Source: Nannocystis sp. (GTDB taxonomy: Bacteria > Myxococcota_A > Polyangia > Nannocystales > Nannocystaceae). Taken from it: a DNA stretch of 64,000 bases. Numbering within the stretch: the first letter of the stretch is position 1; each line of letters starts with the position of its first letter. A program made the position numbers and the translations under genes. The notes under the pieces were generated by a model. That model was given only the letters and a program-made list of their open reading frames with translations. It had not been told where the DNA came from and made no database searches. The DNA lies in NCBI GenBank assembly GCA_016712315.1, contig JADJRG010000029.1:1054001-1118000 (forward strand), given 5' to 3'. This document shows positions 45,669 to 57,702 of this stretch, piece after piece.

Positions 45669-45878
45669 GTGGGCGCGACAGGTGTCGAATCGGTTATCCA
45701 GGTTACAAATTTTTCAAACAATGTCCGAGCCAAGCACAGTAACCTACCATAATCGCTCATGATTTCCGAACCTGCTGCGCCTCACTCTGTACCTCTTGGG
45801 ACCCATGGGTGACCACAATGCGCGATCCGCGGTAACACCACAGGTAACACCGCAGGTAACACCACGTGGGCGCGACAG
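45669..45878 (+). repeat. Direct repeats downstream of the integrase
   Basis: gtgggcgcgacag occurs at 45669-45681 and again at 45866-45878. Between them, a 12-bp unit ggtaacacc(a/g)c(a/g) is repeated three times head-to-tail at 45831-45866. The spacing suits recombinase core and arm-binding sites; this is inference. Confidence 0.6.
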
Positions 45879-46363
45879 TTTCTCAAAATGTGGCACGGAT
45901 CATGCCTCACCGCTCCCCCAAAGGCGCGATCACGCCTGCCATGTAGACTAGCGCGGCGAAAAGGCGGAAAGGAGCTAGCAAATTACCCATGACGCTCCCG
46001 GAAGCGCGTCCCCACATCCCTCCTAGGGGCGTCCTGGCTGATGGCCTGTCATGGCAACGGCGACAGCAGCCGCGGCGCGACTGCCGACGGAGACATCGAC
46101 GAGGGCTTGGCAGGATCGAGGGCGGGGTTGAGTTGGAGAAGAGGGGTACGCGCGATGGGCGGCGAGGGCGACGACGGCGACCTGGCGGCGGCTCCCTCGA
46201 AGCACCCGGCGCGGCCTCCTGCTAGACGCCGAAGTGGCGAACTCGCCAGGTCACCTAGGGGCCCGCCAGTGCTCGTCGGCGCTCGCCGGGCGCTCGCGTA
46301 AGGCTTCGGAACCAAGACCCGCCGCGCTCACCTCCCTCGCTGAGGGGGCGGTCACCAGATGCC
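45879..46363. other. Region without a supported gene
   Basis: The first 100 bases are AT-richer than the surroundings, then GC-rich sequence with no convincing frame follows. Nothing recognisable is seen. Confidence 0.4.
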
Positions 46364-46552
46364 TCACTCGCCGGGCGTGCGCGGGGGGATCGGCGGCTTC
46401 GGCCGGACGCCGGCTGGGGGCGGGGTCACGATGATCCCGTCGCTCCCGTCGCTCGCCGGCTTGCTCGGCGCGGACTTGGGCGCAGGCGATGAGGCCGAGG
46501 CCAAGGAGGAGGCCTCGACGAAGGCCAGGCCACGGTATCCGGTGCGCCAGGT
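46364..46552 (-). pseudogene. Possible C-terminal remnant of a Pro-rich secreted protein
   Basis: A minus frame without a start reads 'WRTGYRGLAFVEASSLASAS' and ends 'VRPKPPIPPRTPGE'. The composition looks like a real protein tail, but a stop at 46553-46555 precedes it. An overlapping minus frame contains a lipobox-like 'LLLGLGLIAC'. The two may be parts of one broken gene. Confidence 0.25.
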
Positions 46553-46574
46553 TCAGGATCGACGTACGGAGTGA

Positions 46575-47498
46575 GCGTCCACGGACACACGCGCGTCGAT
46601 CCTCGATCGCTGCGCCGCCGAAGGAGACCCGCGCTGCGTCACCTGCAAGGCGGGTGATCTCGAGGCCTGTGTCCGCGCGGCGGAGGGTCGCAGCGATCAA
46701 GTATGGCGAGGGTTGATCATCGACACCTGCGAGCGCGGCGGATCGACCGCGTGCCTCGAACTCGCGCGTGCGCAGCGCCACGGACTACACGGCCTGAACG
46801 AGAACGAGACGGCCAGCCTCGTCCTCCTCCAGCGCGCGTGCGAGCTGTCGCCAGGCGAGGGGTGTTCGAGCTTGATGGCCGAGAGCGTCCTCTCCGGTCA
46901 GCCCTTTCTCCCGGCAACAACCCGCGTCTTCCTCGACGAACGCTGCCAGGAAGGGAACGCGGGCGCCTGCCGGAGCCTCGGGGTGATGCTTGACGGTGGC
47001 CATAGCGGGGCGGTCGACGCAGCCGCCGCATATGCGGCCTTCCGTCGCGCCTGTGAGCTCGGGTCTGAGGGGGGGTGCGTGCACAAGGCCACGTCCCAAC
47101 TCCTCGGGATCGGCGCCGAGAAGGACGAGGTGAGCGCTCGCGCCGTCCTCCAGGGCCTCTGTAGCGAGGGGACGCAGTCGGCGTGCGAGGCCCTCAAGGG
47201 CATCTACATCCCAACGTCAGAGTTTATCCTCACTACCCCGGGCCCCGACCGGGAGACCTTGGGCCGGATCGGCAGGATGCTGCGGACCCTCGGCGAGCCC
47301 GTCATCAGGGTCCAGGTGCGGCTATGCGTCGATGTCGACGGTTCGGCGAGGATCGACCTCGGTAAGGGAACCGGCATCGCCGAGGCCGACGCGGCGCTCA
47401 TCGAGGCGCTCCTCGCGCTCCCATACGTCCACCCGACGCGCGGCGGGACGCCAGTTCACAGCTGCCTGAAATACAAACTCAATTTCCGAATGCAGTGA
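46575..47498 (+). pseudogene. Sel1-like repeat protein with TonB-like tail, N-terminally truncated
   Basis: The coding frame opens right after a TGA (46572-46574) and has no start until TTG 46713. It already reads Cys-paired Sel1-like text ('CAAEGDPRCVTCKAGDLEAC') before that point. Later units include 'QEGNAGACRSLGVMLDGGH' and 'AAYAAFRRACELGSEGGC'. The last 100 residues ('RVQVRLCVDVDGSARIDLGK', 'EALLALPYVHPTRGG') resemble the energy-transducing TonB-type C-terminal fold. A signal peptide is missing, so the gene is probably cut. Starting at 46713 would give 261 residues. Confidence 0.55.
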
Positions 47499-47597
47499 GC
47501 GGGCGAGGTCCTACACTTACTCCGACATGACCGGCTACGCCCCCCAGAATACCTCCTGCGGCCCGCCGAGCTGCCAGATCCGAACAGGTCATGACCG

Positions 47598-47738
47598 ATG
47601 ACCGCGAGGGACAAAGACCCCGACCCCATCGAGCACCTCCGCGCCCGTCTCGGCGGATCAGGCTCACACGCCAGCGCCGGCCAATTCACCATCGACAGCG
47701 ACAGCGCCCGCGAGAAGCTCCGCGAGCACCGCCGCCCC
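47598..47738 (+). pseudogene. N-terminal fragment of a large protein (HSP90-like ATPase type?)
   Basis: ATG 47598 begins 'MTARDKDPDPIEHLRARLGG', then 'GQFTIDSDSAREKLREHR', an opening I associate with large bacterial proteins carrying an HSP90-like ATPase domain. After about 47 residues the frame turns into low-complexity text antisense to the neighbouring fragment. It is a cut-off start. Confidence 0.35.
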
Positions 47739-47778
47739 CTTCGTCCTCTCCCGCGACCTCCAGAGCACAGCCTCGGAG

Positions 47779-48165
47779 CTACGACTCGTCGACGAGCTCC
47801 ACCTCCGCCGCCCTCGCCGACGTGCAGCCGCAGATCACCGCCGACGAGCAGATCGCCTTCCACAACCCGAGCACGACGGGCACGGTGGTCAGCGTCAGGG
47901 CATCGACCAGATCCGCCGACAAGGCTTGGCGGATCAGCGCGCCGCCGTCGATGTAGACGTCGAGGCCGCCGGCCGCCGCCTTGGCCGCCGCCACCATCGC
48001 CCCGATGTCGCCCGAGACCGCCTGCACCGGCGCCGAGACCGCGGGCAGCGGCCGGTGGGTGGCCACAAAACAGGGCCGGTCGCCGAAGGGCCACGGGCCG
48101 GGAAAACCCGCCACCACGTCAAAGGTGCGCCGCCCCATCAGGAGGGCGCCAACCCCATCGCTCCG
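47779..48165 (-). pseudogene. DHFR/RibD-C-like reductase fragment
   Basis: The minus frame reads 'GVGALLMGRRTFDVVAGF', 'PCFVATHR', 'GLDVYIDGGALIRQALSADL' and 'LTLTTVPVVLG', typical of RibD C-terminal/dihydrofolate-reductase-like proteins. Just after 'PVVLG' the frame becomes nonsense and ends early. The N-terminal start is also missing. Both ends are broken. Confidence 0.55.
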
Positions 48166-48218
48166 CGGCGCGTGTCCCGTCCGCCGTCGCCCGCCATGAC
48201 AGCGTCAAACGCGCCAAC

Positions 48219-49565
48219 TCAGGACGCGCGGCGGCGCTGGCCGAGGCGGGGGGCTCCAGTGCGCGGCAGGAGGACGCTGAAGGTGCTGCCCTCGCCGACC
48301 GCGGAGTCGACCCGGAGCTCGCCACCCTGGGCGTCGACGAGGCTTCGGCTCGTGGCGAGCCCGAGGCCCAGCCCCCCGGAGTGGCGTGCGCGGCTGCGAT
48401 CGGCGCGGAAGAACGGGTTGAAGATGAAGGGCAGGTCCTCGCTGGCGATGCCAACGCCGCGATCGACGACCGCCAGGCGCAGCACCTCGGCGTCGGCGGT
48501 CGCCAGCAGGGTGATCGACGCCTGCGGGTCGCTGTAGCGGTGGGCGTTCTCGAGGAGGTTGTCGAATACACGGAGCAGCGGCTCGACCTCGACCTCGACC
48601 TCGACGCCGGGGCCGACCGCGGCGGCGTCGATCTCGAGCGCGCGCTCCGGGTGGACGAGGGTGAAGCGGCCGGCGATCCGCTCGACGAGCGCGCCGCCCG
48701 AGATGGGGATCCGCGGCACCCCTGGCGCGTCACTATCGCTCCCCCGCCGGGCCTCGGCCTCGCAGCGTGCGGCCTCGAGGACGCGGCTGACGAGGCGATC
48801 GAGCTCGCCGATGTCAGTGTCGAGCTCGGGGAGGAGATCGCGGGCGTCCTCGCCGTCGGCGAGCATATCGCTGACCACGCGCATGCGCGCCAGCGGCGTG
48901 CGGAACTCATGGGAGACGCTGACCAAGAGCTCGCGCTGCGAGCGGAGCGCGAGGCTCAGGCGCTCGGCCATGAGGTTGAAGGCGTGGCCGAGCTCGGCCG
49001 TCGCCGGATCGTCGCGCAGCCCGCCGGGGTCGACGCGCGCGTCGAGGTCCCCCTCGCCGAGGCGTCGCGCCGCCGCTTCGACCGCGAGCAGCGGCGACGC
49101 GAGGCGCCGAGCCGCGCGGAGCGAGACGAAGACGATCGCCACGGAGATCAGGAACCAGCCGAAGAGAACGTCGCGGATCTGGCGACCGACGAGCTCGAGC
49201 GGCGGCGCCGTGACCTGACGCGCGACGTGCTCCCCGGCGTCGTTGTAGAGGTCCTGATAGCCGCCGAAGATCCCGAAGTCGTACTCCGGGAGCGGCAGCG
49301 GCGGCGTCACGTTCGAGGCCAAGAGGTCGCCGCTCGGCGTGTAGAGGGTGATCCGGGCGTCGAGGGCCTTGTTGAGGCGCACGAGCCGGGCTTGGAGCTC
49401 CTCCGGCGAGTCCTCGACGTCGAGGGCGATGCCGACGGAGAGACGCAGCGCGTGGTAGGGCGTGCTCTGCGGGTCGAAGACGTGTCGGCCGACGGTCAGC
49501 GCCAGCGCGCCGACGACGAAGAGGGTCAACGGCACAACCATGAGGCGGAAGATCAGGCGTCGCAT
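48219..49565 (-). CDS. Two-component sensor histidine kinase
   Basis: The 448-residue product has a membrane helix at the N-terminus ('RLMVVPLTLFVVGALALTVG'), a periplasmic sensor of about 120 residues, a second helix near 'GWFLISVAIVFVSLRAARRL', a HAMP segment, and then the kinase core: H-box 'VSVSHEFRTPLARMR', N-box 'NLLENAHRYS', 'VVDRGVGIA' and 'GGLGLGLATSRSLVDAQGG'. It is the usual partner of the OmpR-type regulator upstream, whose stop lies 13 bases inside this gene. The stimulus is unknown. Confidence 0.9.
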   Translation of the reverse strand: MRRLIFRLMVVPLTLFVVGALALTVGRHVFDPQSTPYHALRLSVGIALDVEDSPEELQARLVRLNKALDARITLYTPSGDLLASNVTPPLPLPEYDFGIFGGYQDLYNDAGEHVARQVTAPPLELVGRQIRDVLFGWFLISVAIVFVSLRAARRLASPLLAVEAAARRLGEGDLDARVDPGGLRDDPATAELGHAFNLMAERLSLALRSQRELLVSVSHEFRTPLARMRVVSDMLADGEDARDLLPELDTDIGELDRLVSRVLEAARCEAEARRGSDSDAPGVPRIPISGGALVERIAGRFTLVHPERALEIDAAAVGPGVEVEVEVEPLLRVFDNLLENAHRYSDPQASITLLATADAEVLRLAVVDRGVGIASEDLPFIFNPFFRADRSRARHSGGLGLGLATSRSLVDAQGGELRVDSAVGEGSTFSVLLPRTGAPRLGQRRRAS

Positions 49566-50344
49566 CGCGGGGTCCCTTCGCCGTCGACCGCGGGGCCGCC
49601 CGCGAGGACGTAGCCGTGGCCGCGGACGGTCTTGATCAAGCGGGCGCTGAGGGGCCGCTCGGTGTCGCCGAGCTTCTTGCGCAGGCGCGAGATGTGGACG
49701 TCGATCGACCGGTCGAAGGCCGCCTCCGCGCCGGCCTCTCCGTGGAGCAGATCGAGGAGCGCGGTCCGGCTGACCACCGCCCCCGAGCGCGAGGCGAGGG
49801 CGTGGAGGATCTGGAACTCGTGGCTCGTCAGCTCGAGCGGGGCGCCGTCGACGGCGGCGGCCATCCGCACCGGCCACAGCTCGAGCTTGATGTTCGACAC
49901 GGTCAGCGCATAGCTCCGGCGATCGGGCCCGGCGAGGCCGCGGCGCCGGCGCACGAGCGCCCGCATCCGCGCCACGAGCTCGCGCGACGAGAAGGGCTTC
50001 GTCAGGTAGTCGTCGGCGCCGAGCTCGAGGCCTCGGACCCGCTCGTCCTCGGCGCCTCGGGCCGTGACCATGATGATCGGCACGTCGCTGTACCTGCGGA
50101 GCTCGGAGCACAGGGTGAGCCCGTCCTTGCCCGGGAGCATGAGGTCGAGCAGGACCACGTCGTAGGCGTGCCTGCGGGCCTCTGCGAGGGCCTCGATCCC
50201 GTCGCTGACGTGGGTCACGAGGATCTCGCGGCCGCTGAGGTAACGGCTCGTCAAGCGGGCGAGCCGGAGGTCGTCTTCGACGAGCAGCGCCTCGATCAGC
50301 GGGAGATCGGGGGCCTCCGCGGCGGTCTGCGAGGTGGTGGCCAT
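49553..50344 (-). CDS. OmpR/PhoB-family response regulator
   Basis: The 263-residue product has a receiver domain with 'EALLVEDDLRLARL' (acidic pocket), 'VVLLDLMLPGKDGL' (phospho-acceptor Asp) and 'GADDYLTKPFSSRELVARM', followed by a winged-helix DNA-binding domain ('LELTSHEFQILHALASRSGA', 'VHISRLRKKLGD', 'IKTVRGHGYVL'). It overlaps the histidine kinase gene. Its start faces the divergent monooxygenase gene across 141 bp, most of which is the duplicated segment at 50359-50551, so that region may carry its operator. Confidence 0.9.
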   Translation of the reverse strand: MATTSQTAAEAPDLPLIEALLVEDDLRLARLTSRYLSGREILVTHVSDGIEALAEARRHAYDVVLLDLMLPGKDGLTLCSELRRYSDVPIIMVTARGAEDERVRGLELGADDYLTKPFSSRELVARMRALVRRRRGLAGPDRRSYALTVSNIKLELWPVRMAAAVDGAPLELTSHEFQILHALASRSGAVVSRTALLDLLHGEAGAEAAFDRSIDVHISRLRKKLGDTERPLSARLIKTVRGHGYVLAGGPAVDGEGTPRCDA

Positions 50345-50358
50345 GACCGTGATTGTAG

Positions 50359-50551
50359 GGGAGCTGCGGCGGCGCGCCGAAGCACGCAGCGATGAAACAA
50401 AAGTTAACGCGCGCGGCGAGGCCGGCCGCCGCGGCGAAACATTGGTTCACGGAGGCCGCCGGCCGGCGAGGGCACACTCGCCGACATGGATCAGCGTCTC
50501 CTCCGCTCTCGCCCGCAGACCGCCGTCGCGGCGCCGGCTCTGCTCGGCCTC
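50359..50551 (+). repeat. Duplicated promoter/signal-peptide segment, copy A
   Basis: About 193 bp here recur in inverted orientation at 58542-58733 with about eight mismatches by eye. The segment covers the upstream region from 'ggagctgcggcggcgcg', an AT-richer 'aaaagttaac' patch, an inverted GGCCGGC motif, the start codon and the first 22 codons (MDQRLLRSRPQTAVAAPALL...). Confidence 0.88.
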
Positions 50552-51870
50552 CTCTACCTCCAACCGGCGCTCGGCTGCAGCCCCACGGGCGATGACCCTC
50601 GGGAGGCGACCTACACCTGGCATCGAGACGTCGCGCCGGTGATCGCCGAAGCCTGCGCCGACTGCCATACCGAGGGGAACATCGCCCCCTTCCCGCTGAC
50701 CAGCTACGCCGAGGTCAGCACCGTCGCGGCGATCCTGGCCCCGTCGATCGAGTCGCGGTCGATGCCCCCGTGGCCGCCCGCCGACGGCTGCAACGAGTAC
50801 CAGCACGCCCGCTCGCTCACCGAGGAGCAGCGCGCGTTGCTCCTGACCTGGCTCGACGAGGGCGCCCCCGAGGGCGACGCCGCGGAGGCCTCGCCGCTCC
50901 TGGGCCGGCGCCCGAGTGGGTTCCGGACGTCATCGCGGCGATGCCCGAACCCTATGTCCCGGCGATCGAGCCCGACGACTATCGCTGCTTCCTCCTCGAC
51001 GCCGGCGACCTCGCAAACCTCGACGACACACGCTACGTCACCGGCTTCGAGGTCTTCCCTGGCGATCGCGCGGTCGTCCACCACGTGATCGCCTACCTCG
51101 TCGCTGCCGAGCAGGTCGCCGCCTTCGAGGCGCTCGACGCAGGCGACCCCGGCCCCGGCTACACCTGCTTCGGCGGACCAAACGGCATGGAGGGCTCCGG
51201 CTCCGGCGCCGGCTGGCTGGGCTCGTGGGTCCCCGGGAGCACCCCCTGGGCCGCGCCCGAGGGCTCCGGGATCGCGATCGATCCCGGCGCCCGCTTGGTC
51301 GTGCAGATGCACTACAACACCTCGAGCAGCGCCCCTGTCGCCGATCGCACGAGCGTCGGTCTGCGCCTCGAGGACACCGTGGAGCGCCCGGGCATGATGG
51401 TTCCGCTGACCGACATCGGCTGGGTGAGCGGGAGCTCGCCGATGACGATCCCCGCGGGCGATCCGGCCGTCGTCCACAGCACGACGATCGAGCGCGACGG
51501 ACCCCTGCTTAGCTTCCTCCTCGGCAGGCTCGGCGTCGGCGACTCCGAGGTCGTCGAGATCAGCACCGCCGGCCTCCACCTCCACACCCTCGGGCGCAAG
51601 GCGCGGCTCGCTGTCCGTCACGCCGACGCCAGCGAGTCTTGCCTCCTCCAGATCGACGACTACGACTTCGCCTGGCAAGGCGGCTACGCCCTGCGCGAGG
51701 CGGTCCGCCTGGGTCCCGACGACGCCCTCGAGCTGTCGTGCGAGTGGGACAACAGCGCCGAGAACCAGCCGATCGTCGACGGCGCGGTCCGCGAGCCTCA
51801 AGACGTCACCTGGGGCGAGGGCACCTTCGACGAGATGTGCCTCGGCGTCGTCTATGTGAGCCGCGGATGA
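50486..51870 (+). pseudogene. Copper type II monooxygenase-like secreted protein with c-heme domain, frameshifted
   Basis: The first frame (from ATG 50486) gives a signal peptide with 'LQPALGC' and a short domain with one c-type heme site ('CADCHTEG') and 'SRSMPPWPP'. At about 50895-50920 the sense passes to another frame: 'PAPEWVPDVIAAMPEPYVPA', 'DRAVVHHVIAYLV', 'RLVVQMHYNTSS' and 'AGLHLHTLGRKA', the His pattern of peptidylglycine/dopamine monooxygenase-like copper proteins. Together they would make one protein of about 460 residues. The shift lies in a GC-rich run, so either decay or sequencing error is possible. The small lipoprotein gene overlaps its stop. Confidence 0.65.
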
Positions 51871-52418
51871 GCGGGCGCCTGACCCCTCGGAGCGCGCCCC
51901 TGCTCGTTGCGACGCTCCTCCTCGGTCCGGGCGCGTGCGACGACGACGAGGCGCCGCCCCTCGACCCCACGCGTCCGCTGGTCGACGTCGCCCTGTGGGC
52001 GCCGACGGAGCCGGAGGGTGACCCGCTCCACCATCATCGTCCGCCGACCGTCGACTGCCCCGCGGCCGCGTGGGGGCCCGAGTTCGGCGCCCTGGAGATC
52101 GCCACCGGCGTCTGCAACTACCTCGCCCTCAGCCAACCGAGCCTGCGGGCGATCGGCGCCGGGGAGCTCGTCATCGTCGATCTCTGGCACGCCGAGCTCG
52201 ACGCCGTCGCTCCGGCGCTCGGGCACTTCGCGCTGCTCATCGACGACGACGTGGTCGCGGAGCTCGAGGTCGAGATCCCCGCGGAGCCGGCCGTCCATCG
52301 CGTCGCCTGGGCCGCCCCGCGGCCGATCTCCGCGGGCGCGACGATCGGCCTGCATCTCCACAACCACGGCTTCAACACGTGGACGATCGTCGACTTCCGA
52401 GTCGAGCCCGACACGTGA
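51867..52418 (+). CDS. Lipoprotein of unknown function
   Basis: The 183-residue product has a signal 'LLVATLLLGPGAC' and the lipobox Cys24. It is mostly beta-rich ('FGALEIATGVCNYLALSQPS', 'FALLIDDDVVAELEVEIPAE', 'ISAGATIGLHLHNHGFNTW') and looks like a jelly-roll partner. ATGA overlap couples it to the copper monooxygenase gene. Such small lipoproteins often follow these monooxygenases in myxobacteria, so a partner role is plausible but inferred. Confidence 0.65.
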   Translation: MSGRLTPRSAPLLVATLLLGPGACDDDEAPPLDPTRPLVDVALWAPTEPEGDPLHHHRPPTVDCPAAAWGPEFGALEIATGVCNYLALSQPSLRAIGAGELVIVDLWHAELDAVAPALGHFALLIDDDVVAELEVEIPAEPAVHRVAWAAPRPISAGATIGLHLHNHGFNTWTIVDFRVEPDT

Positions 52419-52455
52419 GGACCGGCGACCATTGCATCGACCCCGGAGGCTCAGC

Positions 52456-53316
52456 GTGACAAAGAAGAACACGAGCACGATCGCGAAGAAGCGCCTCACC
52501 GTCCTCGCCGGCGTCGCGCTGGTGTTCACTGCCCTCGCAGTGCTCGCCCTCCCCGGGATCCTGCGGCGCCTCGGGCTGCACCCGGAGTTTGAGGGCCAAC
52601 GCTACCTCCTGCCCGCAGGCAAGGCGCTGATCATCTGCACGAACCACGACCGACTCGGCGAAGGCGGCGATGAGACCGGTGTGATGGCATCCGAGCTCAC
52701 GGCGCCCTATTACGAGCTGAAGGAGGGCCGCGTGGCGGTCGACGTCGCCAGCATCCAGGGCGGCTCCATCCCCTCTGATCCTCAGTCCTTCGGGCGGCTG
52801 ATCAGGACGCGCTACGATGAGCGCTACCTCGAAGACCCCGCGCTGCGGCAGAAGGTCGAGAATTCGCTGCGCGTCGACGACGTCGACTTCACGGCGTACG
52901 ACATCATCTTCCTCGCGGGGGGGTGGGGCGCCGCCTACGACCTCGGTCAGTCCGCGGTTCTGGGGCAGAAGATCAGCGAGGCCTGGGCGGCGGGCAAGGT
53001 GATCGGCGGCATCTGTCACGGACCGCTCGGGTTGTTACAGGCCAAGGACGCGGGCGGCGAGCCGCTGGTCAAGGGACGCAGCCTGACCGCCGTCACCGAC
53101 AAGCAGGTCGAAGAGCTCGGCATCTCGATCACCCCGATGCACCCTGAGCGCGAGCTGCGCGCCGTAAGCGCGGAGTTCGAGAGCGCGACCGCGTTTCGTG
53201 ACTTCTTCGCTCACCACGTCGTGGTCGACGGCCGGCTGATCACCGGGCAGAACCAGAACGCGGGCGCCGAGGTGGCCAACCTGATGATGAAGGCCGCGGG
53301 AGGGACCCGCCGATGA
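52456..53316 (+). CDS. DJ-1/PfpI-family protein with membrane anchor
   Basis: The 286-residue product starts at GTG 52456 with CGGAGG eight bases before. The N-terminus has a membrane helix ('LTVLAGVALVFTALAVLALP'). The body shows the DJ-1/PfpI glutamine-amidotransferase fold: 'KALIICTNHDRLGEGGDETG', 'YDIIFLAGGWGAAYDL' and the nucleophile elbow 'GGICHGPLGLL', with the expected Cys. Hsp31-type glyoxalase/chaperone activity or a protease-like role are options. Its last four bases overlap the next gene. Confidence 0.78.
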   Translation: MTKKNTSTIAKKRLTVLAGVALVFTALAVLALPGILRRLGLHPEFEGQRYLLPAGKALIICTNHDRLGEGGDETGVMASELTAPYYELKEGRVAVDVASIQGGSIPSDPQSFGRLIRTRYDERYLEDPALRQKVENSLRVDDVDFTAYDIIFLAGGWGAAYDLGQSAVLGQKISEAWAAGKVIGGICHGPLGLLQAKDAGGEPLVKGRSLTAVTDKQVEELGISITPMHPERELRAVSAEFESATAFRDFFAHHVVVDGRLITGQNQNAGAEVANLMMKAAGGTRR

Positions 53317-54827
53317 ACGCCGTCCTCGGAGCCCCTCGGGTGGAGGTCGCGCTGCGGTGGCTTGCGGCGGCCGTCGGCGTCCTCCTCCTGCTGATGGGCC
53401 TCGGCTTTCTGGTCATGCCCGAGCTCCTCGCCGCGGGCATACTCGCGGCCGAGCCCGCTCGCGCGGTGGGCATCAACTCGTTGCGGGGCGACTTCGGCGG
53501 GCTCTTCCTGGGGATGGGTCTCTTCACGCTAGCGGGCACCCTGACCCACCACCGGAGGCTGCTTTCGGTCCCCATCGCCTTCCTCGCCCTGATCGTGATG
53601 GGCAGGTTGACCAGCATGATCGTCGACGATCTGCCGGTCGTCACAGCCGGCGCTCTGGCGGGCGAGGTGCTCTTCGTCTTGGTGCTGAGCCTGTCCATGC
53701 GCTCTTCATCGGTCCGCGGGGTCGCGGATCGTCGATCCGTCAGCGCGGCGACGCTCCGGCTGCGCGTCGCCCTGGCGCTCGGGGTCGTCGCCGTCATCGT
53801 GGTCGGGGCATTCCAGGTGCAGCGGCAGATCGGGCTGCGCCTGCTCGCCGCGGCGGCGAGCTCTCAGCTGGCGGTCGACGGACTGGAAGCGCTCCCCGAC
53901 GGACTCCACGTCGGGCTCGCGGGGACGGGCGCCCCTCTGCCGGAGCAACGACGCCATGGTGGGTGCTCCTTCGTGCTGGCGGGAGAGCACCTCTTCATCG
54001 TGGACTCCGGGCCGGGGAGCACCAAGGCCCTCGAGCTGATGCGGCTTCCCCTCGCCGACATCCGGGCCGTGCTGCTCACCCACCTGCACTCGGATCACAT
54101 GGGGGGGCTCGGCGAGTTGATGCTGAAGGCGTGGACCCGAGGCGCCCGAACGGAGCCCTTGAACGTGGTCGGTCCGGAGGGGGTCGAGCAGGTCGTCGCG
54201 GGGTTCAACCTGGCCTACAGCATCGACACAGGCTTCCGCGTCGCTCATCACCCGCCCACCATCGCGGCGCCGGAGGGGGCTGGTGGCGTCGCCGAGGCCG
54301 TCAAGTCGTTCGACGCCGACGGCGCCGCGGTGATCTTCCAGGCGCCAGACCTGAAGGTGACGGCGTTTCTCGTCGACCACCGCCCTGTCAAGCCCGCGTT
54401 CGGGTATCGCTTTGACTACAAAGGCCGCTCGGTGGTCATCAGCGGGGACACCCTGCCGAGCGAATCCCTTCGTCGTCAGACGCAGGGCGCCGACATCCTG
54501 CTGCACGAGGCGTTACAGCCGGAGATGCTGCAGATCATCCACGACGCCGGCCTCAGAGGCGGGCAGCCAAACGCGGCCCAGCTATCCTCTGACATCCTCA
54601 CCTATCACACGTTCCCCGAGGAGGTGGCCCGCATCGCACGCGACGCGAACGTGCGGCACGTGGTATTTCACCACTTCCTCCCCCAGGTCCCGATGCGAAT
54701 CTTCCACTCGGCCTTCCTTGGAGGCACGAGGGACATCTTCCCGGGGCCCGTTACCATGGGGGTTGAGGGCATGGTGTTCAGCCTGCCGCCAGGGACGTCG
54801 GATATTCAGATGGGGTGGCTCCTGTGA
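53313..54827 (+). CDS. DUF4345-like membrane domain fused to a metallo-beta-lactamase-fold hydrolase
   Basis: The 504-residue product has about four hydrophobic segments in the first 180 residues ('WLAAAVGVLLLLMGLGFLV', 'GLFLGMGLFTLAGTL'), in a layout like DUF4345. After 'HVGLAGTGAPLPEQRRHGG' comes an RNase Z/arylsulfatase-like MBL domain with 'LLTHLHSDHMGGLGELML' (HxHxDH), 'VVISGDTLPSESL' and 'HVVFHHFLPQ'. The hydrolase would sit on the membrane. The substrate is unknown. It is coupled by ATGA to the DJ-1-like gene. Confidence 0.75.
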   Translation: MNAVLGAPRVEVALRWLAAAVGVLLLLMGLGFLVMPELLAAGILAAEPARAVGINSLRGDFGGLFLGMGLFTLAGTLTHHRRLLSVPIAFLALIVMGRLTSMIVDDLPVVTAGALAGEVLFVLVLSLSMRSSSVRGVADRRSVSAATLRLRVALALGVVAVIVVGAFQVQRQIGLRLLAAAASSQLAVDGLEALPDGLHVGLAGTGAPLPEQRRHGGCSFVLAGEHLFIVDSGPGSTKALELMRLPLADIRAVLLTHLHSDHMGGLGELMLKAWTRGARTEPLNVVGPEGVEQVVAGFNLAYSIDTGFRVAHHPPTIAAPEGAGGVAEAVKSFDADGAAVIFQAPDLKVTAFLVDHRPVKPAFGYRFDYKGRSVVISGDTLPSESLRRQTQGADILLHEALQPEMLQIIHDAGLRGGQPNAAQLSSDILTYHTFPEEVARIARDANVRHVVFHHFLPQVPMRIFHSAFLGGTRDIFPGPVTMGVEGMVFSLPPGTSDIQMGWLL

Positions 54828-54906
54828 CGTCGCGGCCCTGGGTCCTCGTGCCTCGCGGGCTCGCGGAGCTCCGGCCGCAGACCGCTTGGCGCGACCGCCG
54901 AGCTCG

Positions 54907-57698
<2,792 letters not shown>

Positions 57699-57702
<4 letters not shown>

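Noticed and set aside
45668..45705. tRNA-like 3' end near 'ggtgtcgaatc' after the integrase
   Set aside because: No acceptor stem, D arm or anticodon arm could be built around it.
45831..45866. CRISPR-like short repeats
   Set aside because: Three 12-bp units are directly adjacent with no spacers and no cas genes nearby.
47598..49613. 671-residue plus frame over the histidine kinase
   Set aside because: Only its first 47 residues look real; the rest is antisense to the sensor kinase.
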